Source: Ruminococcus sp. CAG:563 (GTDB lineage Bacteria > Bacillota > Clostridia > Oscillospirales > Acutalibacteraceae). From it: a stretch of DNA of 30,390 nucleotides. Below are positions 1 through 7,463 of the stretch, one piece after another. The DNA lies in NCBI GenBank assembly GCA_000434915.1, contig FR882065.1, forward strand, positions 1-30,390, written 5' to 3'. How positions within the stretch are numbered: the stretch's first letter is position 1; each line of letters opens with the position of its first letter. Both the position numbers and the translations under genes were made by a program. The notes beneath the pieces are model-generated. The model ran no database searches. It was not told the origin of the DNA and saw only the letters and a program-made list of their open reading frames with translations.

Positions 1-36
1 TAAATATAAAATATGTTATATTTATGTGGTGATATT

Positions 37-225
37 ATGGACAAAAAGCTGGTTATTAAAAAAAGGGAGCTCAGGGGAGATGACGGATACAAGATTTTTT
101 CCATTCGAATCAAGGAAGAGACCTCAAAAAAGCTTGACGCCTTATCGCAGGAAACCAACCGTTCACGCAATGAGCTTATCAACATCATGCTGGATTGGTC
201 GATAGACAATATTGAGATAAAATAA
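37..225 (+). CDS. small ribbon-helix-helix (Arc/CopG-like) protein
   Basis: Predicted 62-residue DNA-binding protein of the ribbon-helix-helix type. A short beta strand (FSIRI, about residues 22-26) is followed by one helix (EETSKKLDALSQETN) and a second helix (SRNELINIMLDWSI), the arrangement of dimeric Arc/CopG/MetJ repressors. The strand would contact DNA. The open frame extends to an ATG at 13, but GGTGAT at 29-34 sits correctly before the ATG at 37, so the shorter start is chosen. No toxin gene or recognisable partner adjoins it. The upstream side is cut by the window edge, so its operon is unknown. A hairpin terminator follows directly. Target genes cannot be inferred. Confidence 0.72.
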   Translation: MDKKLVIKKRELRGDDGYKIFSIRIKEETSKKLDALSQETNRSRNELINIMLDWSIDNIEIK

Positions 226-226
226 T

Positions 227-250
227 GGGAGATGTCATTCGGCATCTCCC
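227..250. terminator. bidirectional rho-independent terminator
   Basis: GGGAGATG (227-234) pairs with CATCTCCC (243-250), and the stem can extend two pairs inward. T-rich sequence follows on the plus strand (TGTTGTTTTA) and on the minus strand (ATTATTTTAT), so it can end both the ribbon-helix-helix gene and the convergent acyl-CoA synthetase gene. Confidence 0.82.
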
Positions 251-257
251 TGTTGTT

Positions 258-2015
258 TTAGTCCTTTTTATCGTTCGTGTCCTTGCTTTCTTTATACTCG
301 TTATATTTTTCGGAAACGGTTTCAATCATTGACTCTGTCTTTTCTTTAACGGTTTCCGAGGTTTCTTTAAAGAAACGCTTGATTTTATTCGAGCTTGTTT
401 TCGGAAATTCATTGTCACGGATTTTAACCTTAGTTATCTGCTTGTAGATAGGCAGCTCAACACAAGCCTTTTTGATGCTTTTGAGAACCTCTGAGGGTGT
501 TTTTTTCTCTTCTAAATAAACCTCGGCTGTCAGACTGCTCTCGTTGCCGTCCTTGTCCTTTTCACCGCTGACGACAACCTCGTTGACGTAGTCGATATCC
601 TGAATATAACCCTCAATCTCCTCGGGATAAACGTTTTTGCCGTTGTTGAGAACGATAACGTTTTTCTTTCTGCCCGATATGATGAGCTGATCTTTTTCGT
701 TGATGTAGCCGTAGTCGCCCGTGTAGAACCAACCGTCCTTGAGCACCTCTGCCGTCAGCTCTGGCTGCTTATAGTAGCCTATCATTACGATGTCGCCTTT
801 AACGCAGATTTCACCTATCCCTTCGTCGTTAGGCTGGTCGATTCGCCATTCGATGCAGGGAAGCTTAATTCCTACCGTTTTAAAATCATTGTACATATCA
901 TGATTTGCACAGACGAGAGGGGAGCATTCTGTTATTCCGTAGCCATTGATGAGATCAAGTCCGATGTCGTCAAAGAACTTTGCGACTTCCGGTCTTATCG
1001 GAGCTCCGCCGCAAACAATCTTTTTGAGCTTGCCGCCGAAACCTTCAAGAATGAATCCGAAGAATTCACGGCGTTTGTCAATACCCTGAGCACGAAGCTC
1101 GTTACTCTTTTTGACAAGCTCATTGAACTGTTCCTCCATGCCTTGCTTTTTGATGTTTTTAATTATGCGCTTATACATCGACTCGGCAATCGCAGGCACG
1201 ACATAAACGTATGACGGCTTGTAAATCATAAGATTTTTAAGAATGGCCGGTAAGCTTTCGTTGATGCAGAGCGTTGAATGATGGTGGAATGAAACGAGGA
1301 TATCGCTGACTGCCTCATAGGTATGGTGATAGGGCAGGAGAGAAAGGCCCGTGTCGTAAACCGTAGAGACCATAAGACCGTAATAAACGCTTGAAACAAG
1401 ATTGTGCTCGGAAAGCATAACGCCCTTGGAGAATCCGGTCGTACCCGAAGTATATACCAGGAGCTTCAGCTCGTCTGGCTTGCTCTGCTCGGCAAGGAAT
1501 GTATTGGGGTCAAGCTCTGAGCCCTTTTCAAGAGCCTTGGAGTAGGAAAGAAACAGTCCGTCGTCCTCTTCTCTGTCAAAGACAATGAAATGTTTGATAT
1601 TCGGAAGCTTATCAAGATTATTCCTGAAGATTTCCTCGTATTTTCCGTCGCAGAAAACGATTGAGCATTCGCTGTCGTTTATGACGTGAATAATATCAGC
1701 TTCCGGCAAATCTTTATCGAGCGGAACGAAAACGCCGTCGCTGCGAAGAGCTGTGATATAAGCTGTTATCCATTCGTAAGAGTTCTTACCGATACAGGCA
1801 ACGTGTCTCTTGTCCTCGGATTTTTCATGAAGAAATGCACCGAGTCTCTTTAATGTTTCATAGAATTCGGAGTAGGTAATCTCACGAACCTCATCATTGA
1901 CCTTGAATTTGTATGCAATTTTGTCGCCTGCGTCACGGACGGCAAGCTCGATCATCTCTTTTACAGATGAAAACGGCTGAACCTCATAAAGAGGGTAGTT
2001 GATTTTTTTGGACAT
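258..2015 (-). CDS. long-chain acyl-CoA synthetase (AMP-forming)
   Basis: A 585-residue adenylate-forming enzyme of the ANL superfamily, predicted to activate a fatty acid with ATP and load it onto CoA. The core motifs are all present: YTSGTTGFSKG phosphate loop (188-198), YGITE (359-363), YTGD (431-434), GRKKN (448-452) and the C-terminal catalytic lysine region SSNKIKR (K544). Length fits the long-chain (FadD/FACL) branch, but chain-length preference cannot be read from the sequence. The last 35 or so residues form a charged, probably amphipathic helix (ETVKEKTESMIETVSEKYNE) beyond the catalytic domain, possibly for membrane contact (inference). AAGGAGG at 2024-2030 decides the start. It is transcribed alone from its own promoter, divergently from the SpoIVFA-like gene. 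An acyl-ACP ligase role is an alternative. Confidence 0.88.
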   Translation of the reverse strand: MSKKINYPLYEVQPFSSVKEMIELAVRDAGDKIAYKFKVNDEVREITYSEFYETLKRLGAFLHEKSEDKRHVACIGKNSYEWITAYITALRSDGVFVPLDKDLPEADIIHVINDSECSIVFCDGKYEEIFRNNLDKLPNIKHFIVFDREEDDGLFLSYSKALEKGSELDPNTFLAEQSKPDELKLLVYTSGTTGFSKGVMLSEHNLVSSVYYGLMVSTVYDTGLSLLPYHHTYEAVSDILVSFHHHSTLCINESLPAILKNLMIYKPSYVYVVPAIAESMYKRIIKNIKKQGMEEQFNELVKKSNELRAQGIDKRREFFGFILEGFGGKLKKIVCGGAPIRPEVAKFFDDIGLDLINGYGITECSPLVCANHDMYNDFKTVGIKLPCIEWRIDQPNDEGIGEICVKGDIVMIGYYKQPELTAEVLKDGWFYTGDYGYINEKDQLIISGRKKNVIVLNNGKNVYPEEIEGYIQDIDYVNEVVVSGEKDKDGNESSLTAEVYLEEKKTPSEVLKSIKKACVELPIYKQITKVKIRDNEFPKTSSNKIKRFFKETSETVKEKTESMIETVSEKYNEYKESKDTNDKKD

Positions 2016-2068
2016 ATATATAACCTCCTTCTGAAGAATATATATTTATTATCTGAATTATTGTCTAA

Positions 2069-2097
2069 ATTATCGCATTTGAGTATTAAAAAGTCAA
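2069..2097 (-). promoter_or_regulatory. sigma-A-type promoter of the acyl-CoA synthetase gene
   Basis: On the minus strand, TTGACT (2097-2092), a 17-base spacer, then GATAAT (2074-2069), about 55 bases before the start codon. Confidence 0.65.
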
Positions 2098-2152
2098 TAG
2101 ACGATTTGTTGATTATTTGTGAACAAAAATGAGTGTATATGTGGCTTTTTAA

Positions 2153-2182
2153 GTTATTTATATTTTAATTTCGGCATACAAT
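2153..2182 (+). promoter_or_regulatory. sigma-E-like sporulation promoter of the spoIVF-type pair
   Basis: CATACAAT (2175-2182) is an exact match to the -10 element known for Bacillus sigma-E. GTTATTTA (2153-2160), 14 bases upstream, is a 5-of-8 match to its GTCATATT -35. Sigma-E drives spoIVF in Bacillus subtilis, so element and gene fit each other. The -35 is weak and transcription is not demonstrated. Confidence 0.55.
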
Positions 2183-2199
2183 TTATCTGAGGTGATAAT

Positions 2200-2973
2200 A
2201 TGGATGAGGCAGTAGTAAAGCCGAAGGATGATTTCGAGCAGACCGAAACGGTTGAAAAAAAGAAAAATTCAACTAATTCTGTAATGATTGTTCAACTGGT
2301 CGTTTGCATCTTTGCCGTTGTTTCGGTTTTTCTTATCGGCAGGCTGAGTCCGCAGACGTTTGAATTTATTAGGGATGAGTACAACAGGATAATGTCTGTT
2401 GATATGGATGCAAAGGAGATTGCTTCATCGGCGAAAAAAGTGATTGAACGAGCGGAAGCAACGGATGAAGGGCAGACGGCCGAAAAATCGACCGAAAGAA
2501 AGAATGTTAACACAGTCAAAAGTGCCGCAGACGGCGAAGTTATGGCGGTTATGTCGCTTTTTAAAAGTGATGAGGAAATAACCGTTCCCGTGCATGGCGA
2601 GATAACCTCGGAATACGGGAACAGAACCAATCCCGTTTCAGGCGAGTATCTAATGCATTCCGGCGTTGATATTGCGGCAAGTCAGGGTACGGAGATAAGG
2701 GCGGCCTACAGCGGAATCGTCAGCGAGGTTGGAAGCAACAGCGTGGGCGGAAATTACATAAGCCTTGTCCATAAGGACGGCAGTGAAACTCTCTATTGTC
2801 ATTGCTCAAAAATAATTGCCGAAAAGGGTGATGTAATTCGTGCCGGTGAAACGATTGCTCTTGTTGGCAGTACGGGCAGAAGCACGGGGCCGCACTTGCA
2901 TTTTGAGATTACAGTTGACGGCAAAACCGAGAACCCATTGTTATACTTGCCGAACGAAAACGGTGAGGTATGA
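2200..2973 (+). CDS. spoIVFA: SpoIVFA-like membrane protein with LytM (M23) domain
   Basis: A 257-residue protein with a charged cytoplasmic N-terminus, one membrane segment (about 27-47), a linker rich in charged residues, and an M23/LytM domain (about 128-250). The domain keeps the expected zinc and catalytic residues: HSGVD (H153, D157), H201 and HLH (H232, H234). The following M50 protease gene overlaps its stop by four bases (ATGA). That pairing, the length and the topology match Bacillus SpoIVFA, which holds and inhibits SpoIVFB in the outer forespore membrane. Start chosen from GAGGTGATAATATG. The intact active site leaves open a true endopeptidase, for example a SpoIIQ-like role, but the M50 partner favours SpoIVFA. 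The name is an inference from context. Confidence 0.7.
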   Translation: MDEAVVKPKDDFEQTETVEKKKNSTNSVMIVQLVVCIFAVVSVFLIGRLSPQTFEFIRDEYNRIMSVDMDAKEIASSAKKVIERAEATDEGQTAEKSTERKNVNTVKSAADGEVMAVMSLFKSDEEITVPVHGEITSEYGNRTNPVSGEYLMHSGVDIAASQGTEIRAAYSGIVSEVGSNSVGGNYISLVHKDGSETLYCHCSKIIAEKGDVIRAGETIALVGSTGRSTGPHLHFEITVDGKTENPLLYLPNENGEV

Positions 2974-3515
2974 GGTTTCGTATACGGGGAGTTCCGGTCA
3001 TAATTAATTATTATTTCATCGCTGTTCTGACGCTGATGCTTGTGGTTTTCAAAAATGAAAATATTTTGATGTGTTTCCTCTTCTGCATTTTTCACGAGCT
3101 GGGGCATCTGGCGGCGATGACTTTTTTCGGAGAAAAGGCAAGAGGCATTACCCTCGGATATTTTGGCATGAGGATAGATTGCGGAACGAAAATCATGCCA
3201 AAAGTTTCTGAAATTGTAATTGCGGCGGCAGGGCCGATTGTTAATTTAATTTTAATGCTTTTTTGCCGTTTGTTTTTGCTTGATGAGGCGGCACAAATTA
3301 ATTTAACTCTTGCACTTTTCAATCTTTTGCCTGTCAGCATGCTTGACGGCGGCAGAATTATATCACCGTTTGTCACGGAACGTACCATGAAAATTATCGG
3401 AATAACCGTTGGAATCATTCTCTCGTTTTTCGGTGCACTCGTTGCAATATACACGAGAAGCAATTTTATTATCCTTGTTGTTTCGCTATATGTTTTAATC
3501 GGTGCGATTAAATAG
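2970..3515 (+). CDS. spoIVFB: SpoIVFB-like intramembrane metalloprotease (M50)
   Basis: A 181-residue, multi-pass site-2-type zinc protease. HELGH (H42-H46) supplies two zinc ligands and the catalytic glutamate, and MLDGGR (D126) supplies the third ligand. In Bacillus the homologue cuts pro-sigma-K in the mother cell. The start overlaps the stop of the LytM gene, implying translational coupling and a paired function. The protein ends about 55 residues after the DGG motif, so it lacks the C-terminal CBS domain that makes Bacillus SpoIVFB about 290 residues. No remnant is visible in the 95 bases before the next gene. Protease class is secure. Whether the substrate is pro-sigma-K is inferred. 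Confidence 0.75.
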   Translation: MRFRIRGVPVIINYYFIAVLTLMLVVFKNENILMCFLFCIFHELGHLAAMTFFGEKARGITLGYFGMRIDCGTKIMPKVSEIVIAAAGPIVNLILMLFCRLFLLDEAAQINLTLALFNLLPVSMLDGGRIISPFVTERTMKIIGITVGIILSFFGALVAIYTRSNFIILVVSLYVLIGAIK

Positions 3516-3609
3516 GGCAATGCTACACAAATTGAGCCATTTATATTGCATAAATTTTTCCATAGAATAAAACTCAAAGCATGAAAGAAAATAATGTCAG
3601 GGTGATTTT

Positions 3610-3963
3610 ATGGAATTTTTAACGGCATTTTTAATAGGTGGCTTGATTTGCGTAATCGGTCAGACTCTTATTGACGCTACCAATATAACCCCTGCAAGGA
3701 TACTTGTAACCTTTGTTGTGCTGGGCGTTGCACTTGAAGCACTGGGACTTTATCAGCCGCTTGTTGATTTTGCAGGCTGCGGTGCCACTGTTCCGCTGAC
3801 CGGATTCGGTTACACCCTTGCAAGGGGAACGGAAAAGGCGATAGGTGAGCAGGGATGGCTCGGAATATTGACAGGGCCTTTCAGTGCGGGTGCGGCCGGA
3901 ATCGCAACGGCGTTGATATCGGGACTGGTTGTTTCGGCCGTCACAAAGCCGAGAAGCAAATAA
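3610..3963 (+). CDS. spoVAE: stage V sporulation protein AE
   Basis: A 117-residue hydrophobic protein recognised as SpoVAE (the SpoVAEb type) by its N-terminal GLICVIGQTLID segment, TPARILV, LGLYQPLVDFAG and the conserved GATVPLTGFGYTLA stretch. SpoVA proteins form the channel that imports dipicolinic acid into the forespore and releases it at germination. SpoVAE normally sits beside spoVAC and spoVAD, but neither is a neighbour here, so either they lie elsewhere or this copy is a relocated paralogue. GGTGAT directly precedes the ATG. It follows the spoIVFB-like gene by 95 bases and may be transcribed separately. I found no convincing sigma-G promoter there. A terminator follows. Confidence 0.9.
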   Translation: MEFLTAFLIGGLICVIGQTLIDATNITPARILVTFVVLGVALEALGLYQPLVDFAGCGATVPLTGFGYTLARGTEKAIGEQGWLGILTGPFSAGAAGIATALISGLVVSAVTKPRSK

Positions 3964-3967
3964 AAAA

Positions 3968-3991
3968 GGAGTAAGCATTTAAGCTTACTCC
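3968..3991. terminator. bidirectional terminator after spoVAE
   Basis: GGAGTAAGC (3968-3976) pairs with GCTTACTCC (3983-3991). TTTTT follows on the plus strand and a run of T on the minus strand, so it can serve spoVAE and the convergent small membrane protein gene. Confidence 0.85.
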
Positions 3992-4010
3992 CGTTTTTAT
4001 GAATTAGAAT

Positions 4011-4205
4011 TTATTTAGCTTCTACTTCAACAGGCTCCTCAGCTTCGCAGCATGAGCATGAAACGTAATCGCTCTCGTCATCATCGGCAACTTCATTCTT
4101 GCAGGGAAGAACCTTTGTTACAAGATAATAAACGCCTGCAACAGCACCGGCGATAGCAACAAGAATGCCTACTACCTTAAAAATCTTCTTTATAACATCG
4201 CACAT
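4011..4205 (-). CDS. small single-pass membrane protein with acidic Cys-rich tail
   Basis: A 64-residue protein of no family I recognise. An N-terminal hydrophobic helix (about 10-31, GILVAIAGAVAGVYYLV) is followed by a tail that contains CSCC and many acidic residues (ADDDESD, EAEEPVEVEAK). Coding status is supported by a well-placed GGAGG before the ATG, a consensus promoter and a shared terminator. The four-cysteine tail could bind a metal or form disulfides, but that is a guess. It is transcribed alone between spoVAE and rpsT. Confidence 0.75.
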   Translation of the reverse strand: MCDVIKKIFKVVGILVAIAGAVAGVYYLVTKVLPCKNEVADDDESDYVSCSCCEAEEPVEVEAK

Positions 4206-4237
4206 GATTGAAAACCTCCAAATGTTTTATTTTCCTA

Positions 4238-4266
4238 ATTATAGTATAATAGCAATATAAAGTCAA
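4238..4266 (-). promoter_or_regulatory. consensus sigma-A promoter of the small membrane protein gene
   Basis: On the minus strand, TTGACT (4266-4261), a 17-base spacer and a perfect TATAAT (4243-4238), about 33 bases before the start codon. Confidence 0.78.
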
Positions 4267-4326
4267 GCCTTTTTGAGATAAATTCATGTTTTGTACACAA
4301 ATGAATTTGTTTGTAAAAAAACAAAA

Positions 4327-4344
4327 GGACGGAAAAATCCGTCC
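4327..4344 (-). terminator. terminator of rpsT
   Basis: Read on the minus strand, GGACGGA and TCCGTCC pair around a short T loop, followed by TTTTGTTTTTTT, directly downstream of the S20 stop codon. Confidence 0.85.
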
Positions 4345-4361
4345 GTCATGTTTTATTCAGA

Positions 4362-4616
4362 TTAGTCTGCAAGAAGCTTAGCAAGAGCCGACTTCTTTCT
4401 GGCAGCGTTATTCTTGTGAATAAGGTTCTTTGCGCAAGCCTGATCTACCTTTTTGATAGCAGCTCTTACGACTGCTTCCTTATCTGCTGCGTTTGTTTCA
4501 GCAGCAACGTGAGCCTTTTTGATAGCGGTCTTCATTGCAGAATTTCTTGACTTGTTGCGTGCAGCCTTGGTCTGGTTAACAAGCACTCTTTTCTTAGCTG
4601 ATTTAATGTTTGCCAT
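4362..4616 (-). CDS. rpsT: 30S ribosomal protein S20
   Basis: An 84-residue, lysine- and alanine-rich helical protein with the typical S20 opening MANIKSAKKRVLVNQTKAAR and a closing HKNNAARKKSALAKL. It binds 16S rRNA early in small-subunit assembly. Length is normal for the family. AAGGAGG lies just before the ATG. It stands alone between its own promoter and terminator. In Bacillus rpsT also lies beside gpr; here the two are divergent. Confidence 0.97.
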   Translation of the reverse strand: MANIKSAKKRVLVNQTKAARNKSRNSAMKTAIKKAHVAAETNAADKEAVVRAAIKKVDQACAKNLIHKNNAARKKSALAKLLAD

Positions 4617-4655
4617 TGTTGCACCTCCTTTAATAAATGCATTACACAGTTAGTT

Positions 4656-4684
4656 ATGATATCATTAAAACGCAAAAAATGCAA
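4656..4684 (-). promoter_or_regulatory. promoter of rpsT
   Basis: On the minus strand, TTGCAT (4684-4679), 17 bases, TATCAT (4661-4656), about 40 bases before the S20 start codon. Confidence 0.6.
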
Positions 4685-4752
4685 GTGTTTTTTGATATTT
4701 TATTAAAAAAAGACGGATAAATTTTCAAATATACCGATTGGAGCGATAAAAG

Positions 4753-5619
4753 ATGGAGCCAAGAACCGATCTTGCACTTGAAAAACGTGAAATACTCGGT
4801 AAAAATGAGCCCGAGGGAGTGGAAAGCAGTGAGTTTACCGAGGGTGAGGTGAGCTTCACCAAAATAAGAATTTTAAACAAAATGGGGAGTGAAGCTCTCG
4901 GAAAGCCTGTCGGCACATATATTACCGCTGAGATTCCTCAGCTGACAAAAAATCCGATAAATGACGAAGAAACTATCGAATCAATAGCAAAACAGCTTAG
5001 GTCTCTTTTGCCGGCCGAGGGGACCGTTCTCGTGGCGGGTTTGGGTAACACGGATATAACTCCCGATGCTATAGGCCCGAAAAGTGTGTCAATGGTGCTT
5101 GCAACACGTCATATTGATAAATCCCTGTCCGAAGAGATAGGTCTCGGCGAACTGAGAAGTGTTGCCGGATTTGTACCCGGTGTCTTGGGCAGAACGGGGC
5201 TTGAAGCGGCCGAATCGGTTAAGGGTATCGCAAAATCTGTTTCGCCATCCGCCGTGATTGTTGTTGATGCCCTTGCCGCAAGGCGGCTTTCGAGGCTCGG
5301 CACAACGGTTCAGCTTTCCGACACGGGCATAATACCCGGTTCGGGCGTTGGCAATGCAAGAAAGGAAATAACCGAACACTCGGTGGGTGTTCCGGTTATT
5401 TCGGTCGGAATTCCGACAGTCGTTGACGTGGAAACCCTCGTCAATGACCTGACAGGCTCAAAGAGCGATATTTCTAAGGAAAACCGGAATATGATAATTA
5501 CTCCGAGAGAGATTGATATTGTAATCGAACGAGCCTCCGAGCTTATCGGAATGGCTATAAATAAGGCACTTCAGCCCAACATCTCCGTCGATGAAATGAT
5601 GATGCTTGTCGGTAATTGA
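4753..5619 (+). CDS. gpr: germination protease Gpr
   Basis: A 288-residue aspartic-type protease (family A25) that degrades the small acid-soluble proteins coating spore DNA during germination. Recognised by RTDLALE near the N-terminus (the zymogen self-cleavage region in Bacillus), GLGNTDITPDAIGP (D105), TRHI, VDALAARRLSR, LSDTGIIPGSGVGNARK (D190) and GVPTVVD-type GIPTVVD. The two aspartates match those I recall as essential in the family. It is shorter than Bacillus Gpr (about 370) because an internal segment before the final helices is missing, as is common in clostridia. GGAG at 4739-4742 supports the start. Upstream, GGATAAATTT (4715-4724) loosely resembles a sigma-F -10 element. spoIIP, its usual Bacillus neighbour, is absent. 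Its stop codon abuts that of the convergent protease gene. Confidence 0.95.
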   Translation: MEPRTDLALEKREILGKNEPEGVESSEFTEGEVSFTKIRILNKMGSEALGKPVGTYITAEIPQLTKNPINDEETIESIAKQLRSLLPAEGTVLVAGLGNTDITPDAIGPKSVSMVLATRHIDKSLSEEIGLGELRSVAGFVPGVLGRTGLEAAESVKGIAKSVSPSAVIVVDALAARRLSRLGTTVQLSDTGIIPGSGVGNARKEITEHSVGVPVISVGIPTVVDVETLVNDLTGSKSDISKENRNMIITPREIDIVIERASELIGMAINKALQPNISVDEMMMLVGN

Positions 5620-7422
5620 TTATCTTATCTGCGAAATAACGTCGTTCCCGATTGCATAGCCGGCAACCGTTACGGAATCGGCATCTGAAACACTGCCGTC
5701 GAAATTAACATCGGCGGCATATTTTATGGAGTCATCATATTCGCCCATATTGTTTGCCATGCATCCGATTAATACAGCGTCCATGCCGTCGGATTTGCAG
5801 TCTCCGTTCACATCGCCGAAAATTATGATGGTGTAGGTTTTGTAAAGCGCACCTGTTATTGTGTAAATCTCAAGCTTTGAGCCTGTTCCGTTGCCGTTGA
5901 CGGTTGGAATGAATGCGGACGTACCTGTGCCATCTTTTACAGTGACATAGCTTGCAATGTCTGCAAAGCCCTCATCAAGGCCATAGATATAGCCTGTCTT
6001 TGCATCGCTTGTAACCGTTGTGTTGAGATTGAATTCAACCTCGGGCTTAGTTGCACCGTAGTCAATGAATTCAACGGCGTCAAGCATCTTGTATGTATAT
6101 GTTTTTGACGTTGAAACAGTTGGATTCGATAATACGTTTTTAGTTGAGCAATTTCTCAGTGAATTGTAAACCTTGTCGACTGTTTGATTCGGATAAACCG
6201 ACCTGTAGAGTGCAATGCATGAAGCGACAAGCGGGGTTGACTGAGATGTGCCTGCCATTACCGTAAATTTACCCGATTCGGTTCCGCATCCGATTATCGC
6301 ATATCCCGGGGCAGCAATATCGTAATATTGACCGCTGTGCTCATCATAGTTTGAAAAATCGGTCAGAGTGTATCGGTCGGTCTGTCCGCTTGCCATAACG
6401 CCGATAACATTGCTTGCTGCGGCAGGATAATAAAGACCTGCGGCAGAGCCGACCGAACTGTTTCCGGCGGCTGCTACAACGGCAATGCTGTCTGCGTAGG
6501 CATCGTTTATGGCATTTTTAATAGCTGTCGGATATATTCCGGCTATGCTCAGCGACATACTGATAACATTGGCTTTATGACGGCGTGCATAAACTACTGC
6601 ATTTGCAACGGCGGAGGAGGTGATTACGGTTGTGTTATTGTCGGTTGCCTCACCGTTTGCAACTCTCAAAAGCATTAATTCCGCTCCGAATGCTGCTCCG
6701 ACAAAGTTGCTTCCGTTTGAAGCCATTCCGATTATTCCGGCAACATTTGAGCCGTGAGCGGTATCCCTGAGCGCAGTTCCGTCCGATTTATATACAGGCG
6801 AAATATCGGATGATCCGTTGGCAGTGTTCCAGCCGTGGTTACCGCTGCCGTCATCCCAAAGATTTGTCGAGAAATCGGTTGCGTCAACATAGAATCCGTT
6901 GTCTATAACCGCAACCGTTATACCCTCGCCGCAGGTTTGATATTTTTCCCATGCCGCAGGAATGTTCATCACTGTGTCGAGATACCATTTTTCGTGTTTT
7001 ACATAGTTATTTATTTGATTTGTGATTTCCAAAGGAGTTGTGTAGCCGCAGGTTTCGAGCAGATAGTTCGGTTCGGCATAGCTGATGCCGCTGATTTTTT
7101 CGATTTCACGACAGGTCTTTTCGACGTTTCCGCTGATTTTTGCAACGTAGGTTGTCGGTTCGGAAGAAACCGAGCTTGTCTGAATCGTGTCGTCATAGTT
7201 GTCAAGTGCAGTCAACTCCGTAACGCCCAAAGACGCAAGTCTTGAGCGAAAGCTTGATGCCGATCGGCGTGCTCCGGACGATGCCGGCGGAGTGTACTCA
7301 AACACAACCTCATCCTCAACATAATCGGCGGTTATTACTTCCCCGGCAGTTGATGAGAATGGCAGGCATATGCAAATCATGACTGCCGTCAGCAATACGC
7401 AAATTATTTTTTTGATTTTCAT
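5620..7422 (-). CDS. secreted subtilisin-family (S8) protease with C-terminal dockerin
   Basis: A 600-residue secreted serine protease. A signal peptide (1-26) and a prodomain ending near YAEPNY (about 115-120) precede the S8 catalytic domain: Asp174 in AVIDNG, His223 in HGSNVAG, oxyanion Asn321 in AAGN, and Ser393 in GTSQSTP. A beta-rich linker (about 460-535) leads to a type I-like dockerin (536-598) with two calcium-loop repeats, DVNGDCKSDGMD (537-548) and DVNFDGSVSDAD (571-582). Both keep the calcium-binding acidic positions, although loop one has Cys542 where Gly is usual. The dockerin should dock the protease to a cohesin scaffold. The start follows GGAAGTGAT. It is divergent from the PdaA-like gene with only about 41 bases between, so promoters must overlap coding sequence. 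Catalytic class is secure, substrate unknown. Confidence 0.92.
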   Translation of the reverse strand: MKIKKIICVLLTAVMICICLPFSSTAGEVITADYVEDEVVFEYTPPASSGARRSASSFRSRLASLGVTELTALDNYDDTIQTSSVSSEPTTYVAKISGNVEKTCREIEKISGISYAEPNYLLETCGYTTPLEITNQINNYVKHEKWYLDTVMNIPAAWEKYQTCGEGITVAVIDNGFYVDATDFSTNLWDDGSGNHGWNTANGSSDISPVYKSDGTALRDTAHGSNVAGIIGMASNGSNFVGAAFGAELMLLRVANGEATDNNTTVITSSAVANAVVYARRHKANVISMSLSIAGIYPTAIKNAINDAYADSIAVVAAAGNSSVGSAAGLYYPAAASNVIGVMASGQTDRYTLTDFSNYDEHSGQYYDIAAPGYAIIGCGTESGKFTVMAGTSQSTPLVASCIALYRSVYPNQTVDKVYNSLRNCSTKNVLSNPTVSTSKTYTYKMLDAVEFIDYGATKPEVEFNLNTTVTSDAKTGYIYGLDEGFADIASYVTVKDGTGTSAFIPTVNGNGTGSKLEIYTITGALYKTYTIIIFGDVNGDCKSDGMDAVLIGCMANNMGEYDDSIKYAADVNFDGSVSDADSVTVAGYAIGNDVISQIR

Positions 7423-7451
7423 AATATCACTTCCTTCGGTAAAAATAGTAT

Positions 7452-7459
7452 AGGGTGAT
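7452..7459 (+). promoter_or_regulatory. ribosome binding site fixing a TTG start
   Basis: AGGGTGAT lies four bases before TTG at 7464, the same layout as GGTGAT before the ATG of spoVAE. The in-frame GTG at 7455 lies inside this site and is unlikely to be the start. Confidence 0.65.
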
Positions 7460-7463
7460 TATA

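Noticed and set aside
900..1214. 104-codon plus-strand frame inside the acyl-CoA synthetase gene
   Set aside because: It is a shadow of the conserved minus-strand coding sequence.
3516..3609. Possible sigma-G promoter before spoVAE (CATAGAA, GAATA, TGCATA fragments)
   Set aside because: No pair of -35 and -10 fragments had the right spacing.
7420..7426. CATAATA upstream of the PdaA-like gene as a sigma-G -10 element
   Set aside because: No suitable -35 lies 17-18 bases upstream, and the CAT is simply the start codon of the divergent protease gene.
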